DNA from: Spirochaetota bacterium
GTDB taxonomy: Bacteria > Spirochaetota > Leptospiria > Turneriellales > Turneriellaceae
DNA: 7,777 bases
Direction of reading: 5' to 3'
Assembly (NCBI GenBank): GCA_029561505.1
Contig: JAKQXK010000530.1
Span: 1-7,777 of the forward strand
Within the stretch, counting starts at the first letter, position 1; each line of letters starts with the position of its first letter. Below, one piece after another: positions 6,575 through 7,777 of this stretch. The translations under genes were made by a program, and so were the position numbers. The notes beneath the pieces were generated by a model. That model was not told where the DNA came from and ran no database searches. It saw only the letters and a program-made list of their open reading frames with translations.

Positions 6575-7777
6575 ATGGCAGCTATACCCGTGCGCGCAGT
6601 TTTTGCGTCGCTTTTTTTCGTGTTGGCGGCCTTGCCGGCTAGCGCCAACAAATTTGACGGTGCTTCGGTTTCAACCCTCTCGGCGGCGTCGGCCTTAAAT
6701 ACTCCGCTGGGGGTTCGCTCGTATGGTATGGGTATGGCGCAAACGGGCAATGCAAACGACCTCTCGTCTCTCTACTATAACCCGGCAGCGCTCAGCACTC
6801 TGCATTATGCGGAGTACTCACTTTCGTACCACGGCGCGACTAATGACGTGGCCGGGCACTCGCTCATGGCCGCTATTCCGCTGCCTTACGGCACCATCGG
6901 CTTTACAGGAGTTTTTAACCGGGCTCAAGATAACCAGTACGTCGAGAAGGGAGTCAATGTTCTGCCCGATCGCAACAAGTATTCTTACATAACCGCCGTG
7001 TCTTATGGGGCCCCGGTGTTGTTGAGGCGCCTGCACGCGGGTATCACGATGAAATGGTTCGGTGCAGACTTCAACGATGCGGCGCAGGGGGCAACCTACC
7101 AACGCCAGCAAAAAGGCCTGTTTTTTGATATGGCTCTGTTGGGCACCTTTGACCCGGCGCATTACAGCGAGTCGCTGCGTTGGTTGCCGCGCATGTCGGG
7201 CGGTTTTGCTGCGCGTAATCTTCATCCGTTGCTGAAGCTTGATAATGAGGTTTCACGCACCGAAAACCGAGAAGAATACAACGTCGGCGCGAGCATGCAT
7301 TTCCCCTATAAGTTCATGCTGAATGTCGACGCGGTAAACTCGGCAAGCGCGCCCACTCGCATGCGGTACGGTTTTGAATACTGGCCCGTGCACTTTCTCG
7401 CGCTCCGCGGCGGCGTCACGCAATCGGGTGGCGGCGAAGCGTTCAAGTCGATACACTGGGGCATTGGGTTTGGCGAGACAGTGCAAAGTTCAAAGCTGTC
7501 GTTTGAGTACGCTGCTGCGAAAGAGTTTCCCGATGGGTTTGGTGTGAACTTTGACAGACCTAACTCCACCTACCACCGTTTTGCCTTTCACCACTCGTTC
7601 GAGACTGTTGAAACCGACGCGCATGGCCGCGCCACACCGATCAGGTTCACTGAACGTTATACGCACCGCTACCGCTTTGCGCGCGAACTCGCCCCGCGCG
7701 AGATTATCGCCGACAGCGTGACGAGCCTCACCGCTGAAACCGCAGGCTATGACGCCTCGCTTGCGGCGGCGACGAAC
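6575..7777 (+). CDS. PorV/UPF0164-like outer-membrane protein, 3' partial
   Basis: The first 401 codons are visible; the gene runs off the right edge. A Sec signal peptide is clear: Arg8, a hydrophobic core (about 9-20) and a PASA cleavage site at residue 24. Residues 46-72 (GVRSYGMGMAQTGNA, then LSSLYYNPAALS) match the N-terminal signature of PorV/PorQ and UPF0164 proteins, FadL-like barrels with a plug region, known in spirochaetes (including Treponema) and Bacteroidetes. Alternating beta-strand patterns continue to about residue 342, where TYHRFAFHHSF looks like a last strand. The sequence then goes on with a more polar, charged segment (about 343-401) that does not look like barrel, suggesting an added domain. 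I chose ATG 6575 over ATG 6569 because of ribosome-site spacing. Substrate and role are unknown; PorV proteins elsewhere serve secretion or transport. It is divergent from the other barrel gene. Confidence 0.82.
   Translation, partial: MAAIPVRAVFASLFFVLAALPASANKFDGASVSTLSAASALNTPLGVRSYGMGMAQTGNANDLSSLYYNPAALSTLHYAEYSLSYHGATNDVAGHSLMAAIPLPYGTIGFTGVFNRAQDNQYVEKGVNVLPDRNKYSYITAVSYGAPVLLRRLHAGITMKWFGADFNDAAQGATYQRQQKGLFFDMALLGTFDPAHYSESLRWLPRMSGGFAARNLHPLLKLDNEVSRTENREEYNVGASMHFPYKFMLNVDAVNSASAPTRMRYGFEYWPVHFLALRGGVTQSGGGEAFKSIHWGIGFGETVQSSKLSFEYAAAKEFPDGFGVNFDRPNSTYHRFAFHHSFETVETDAHGRATPIRFTERYTHRYRFARELAPREIIADSVTSLTAETAGYDASLAAATN

Noticed and set aside
6818..7225. A 135-codon minus-strand open frame opposite the PorV-like gene
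   Set aside because: The plus-strand gene has a signal peptide and family motif; the antisense frame has no recognisable features and is best explained as a shadow.

Overview
The window looks like a chromosomal stretch of a double-membrane (Gram-negative type) bacterium with roughly mid-50% GC (estimated by eye). It carries seven protein genes and is almost fully coding. Two genes encode predicted outer-membrane barrels, one of them with the N-terminal signature of the PorV/UPF0164 family, which is common in spirochaetes. A menaquinone gene of the futalosine route and an SppA with an unusual N-terminal extension are also present. A spirochaete near Leptospiraceae/Turneriella would fit, but that placement is a guess from gene content and composition, not a result. 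No tRNA, rRNA, CRISPR array, insertion sequence or phage gene was seen.

Layout. (1) 1-2649, plus strand: an SppA-type S49 protease, cut at its 5' end by the window edge, is followed after one base by a stand-alone carbon-nitrogen hydrolase resembling the glutaminase domain of NAD+ synthetase. (2) 2650-6375, minus strand: reading in transcription order, a secreted beta-barrel-like protein of unknown function, mqnC (cyclic dehypoxanthinyl futalosine synthase), an enoyl-CoA hydratase, and a helical protein with an FFLEELY-like motif. The first two overlap by one base (TGATG), the next gap is 47 bases and the last is 8, so the four may form one operon. (3) 6376-6574: a 199-base divergent intergenic region with three short inverted repeats and a weak promoter candidate. 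(4) 6575-7777, plus strand: a PorV/UPF0164-like outer-membrane protein that runs off the right edge.

How the parts fit. The two plus-strand genes at the left meet the minus-strand operon tail to tail, with the two stop codons abutting in TGATCA and no terminator between them. The two barrel genes face away from each other across the palindrome-rich region and could share control. MqnC makes a menaquinone precursor; no other mqn gene is in view, so the rest of that pathway must lie elsewhere. The most interesting points are the SppA N-terminal extension, the translational coupling of a barrel protein to mqnC, homopolymer tracts at the 5' ends of the enoyl-CoA hydratase and FFLEELY-like genes, and a non-barrel tail on the PorV-like protein. 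I found no clear evidence of a wholly new defence or mobile system here.
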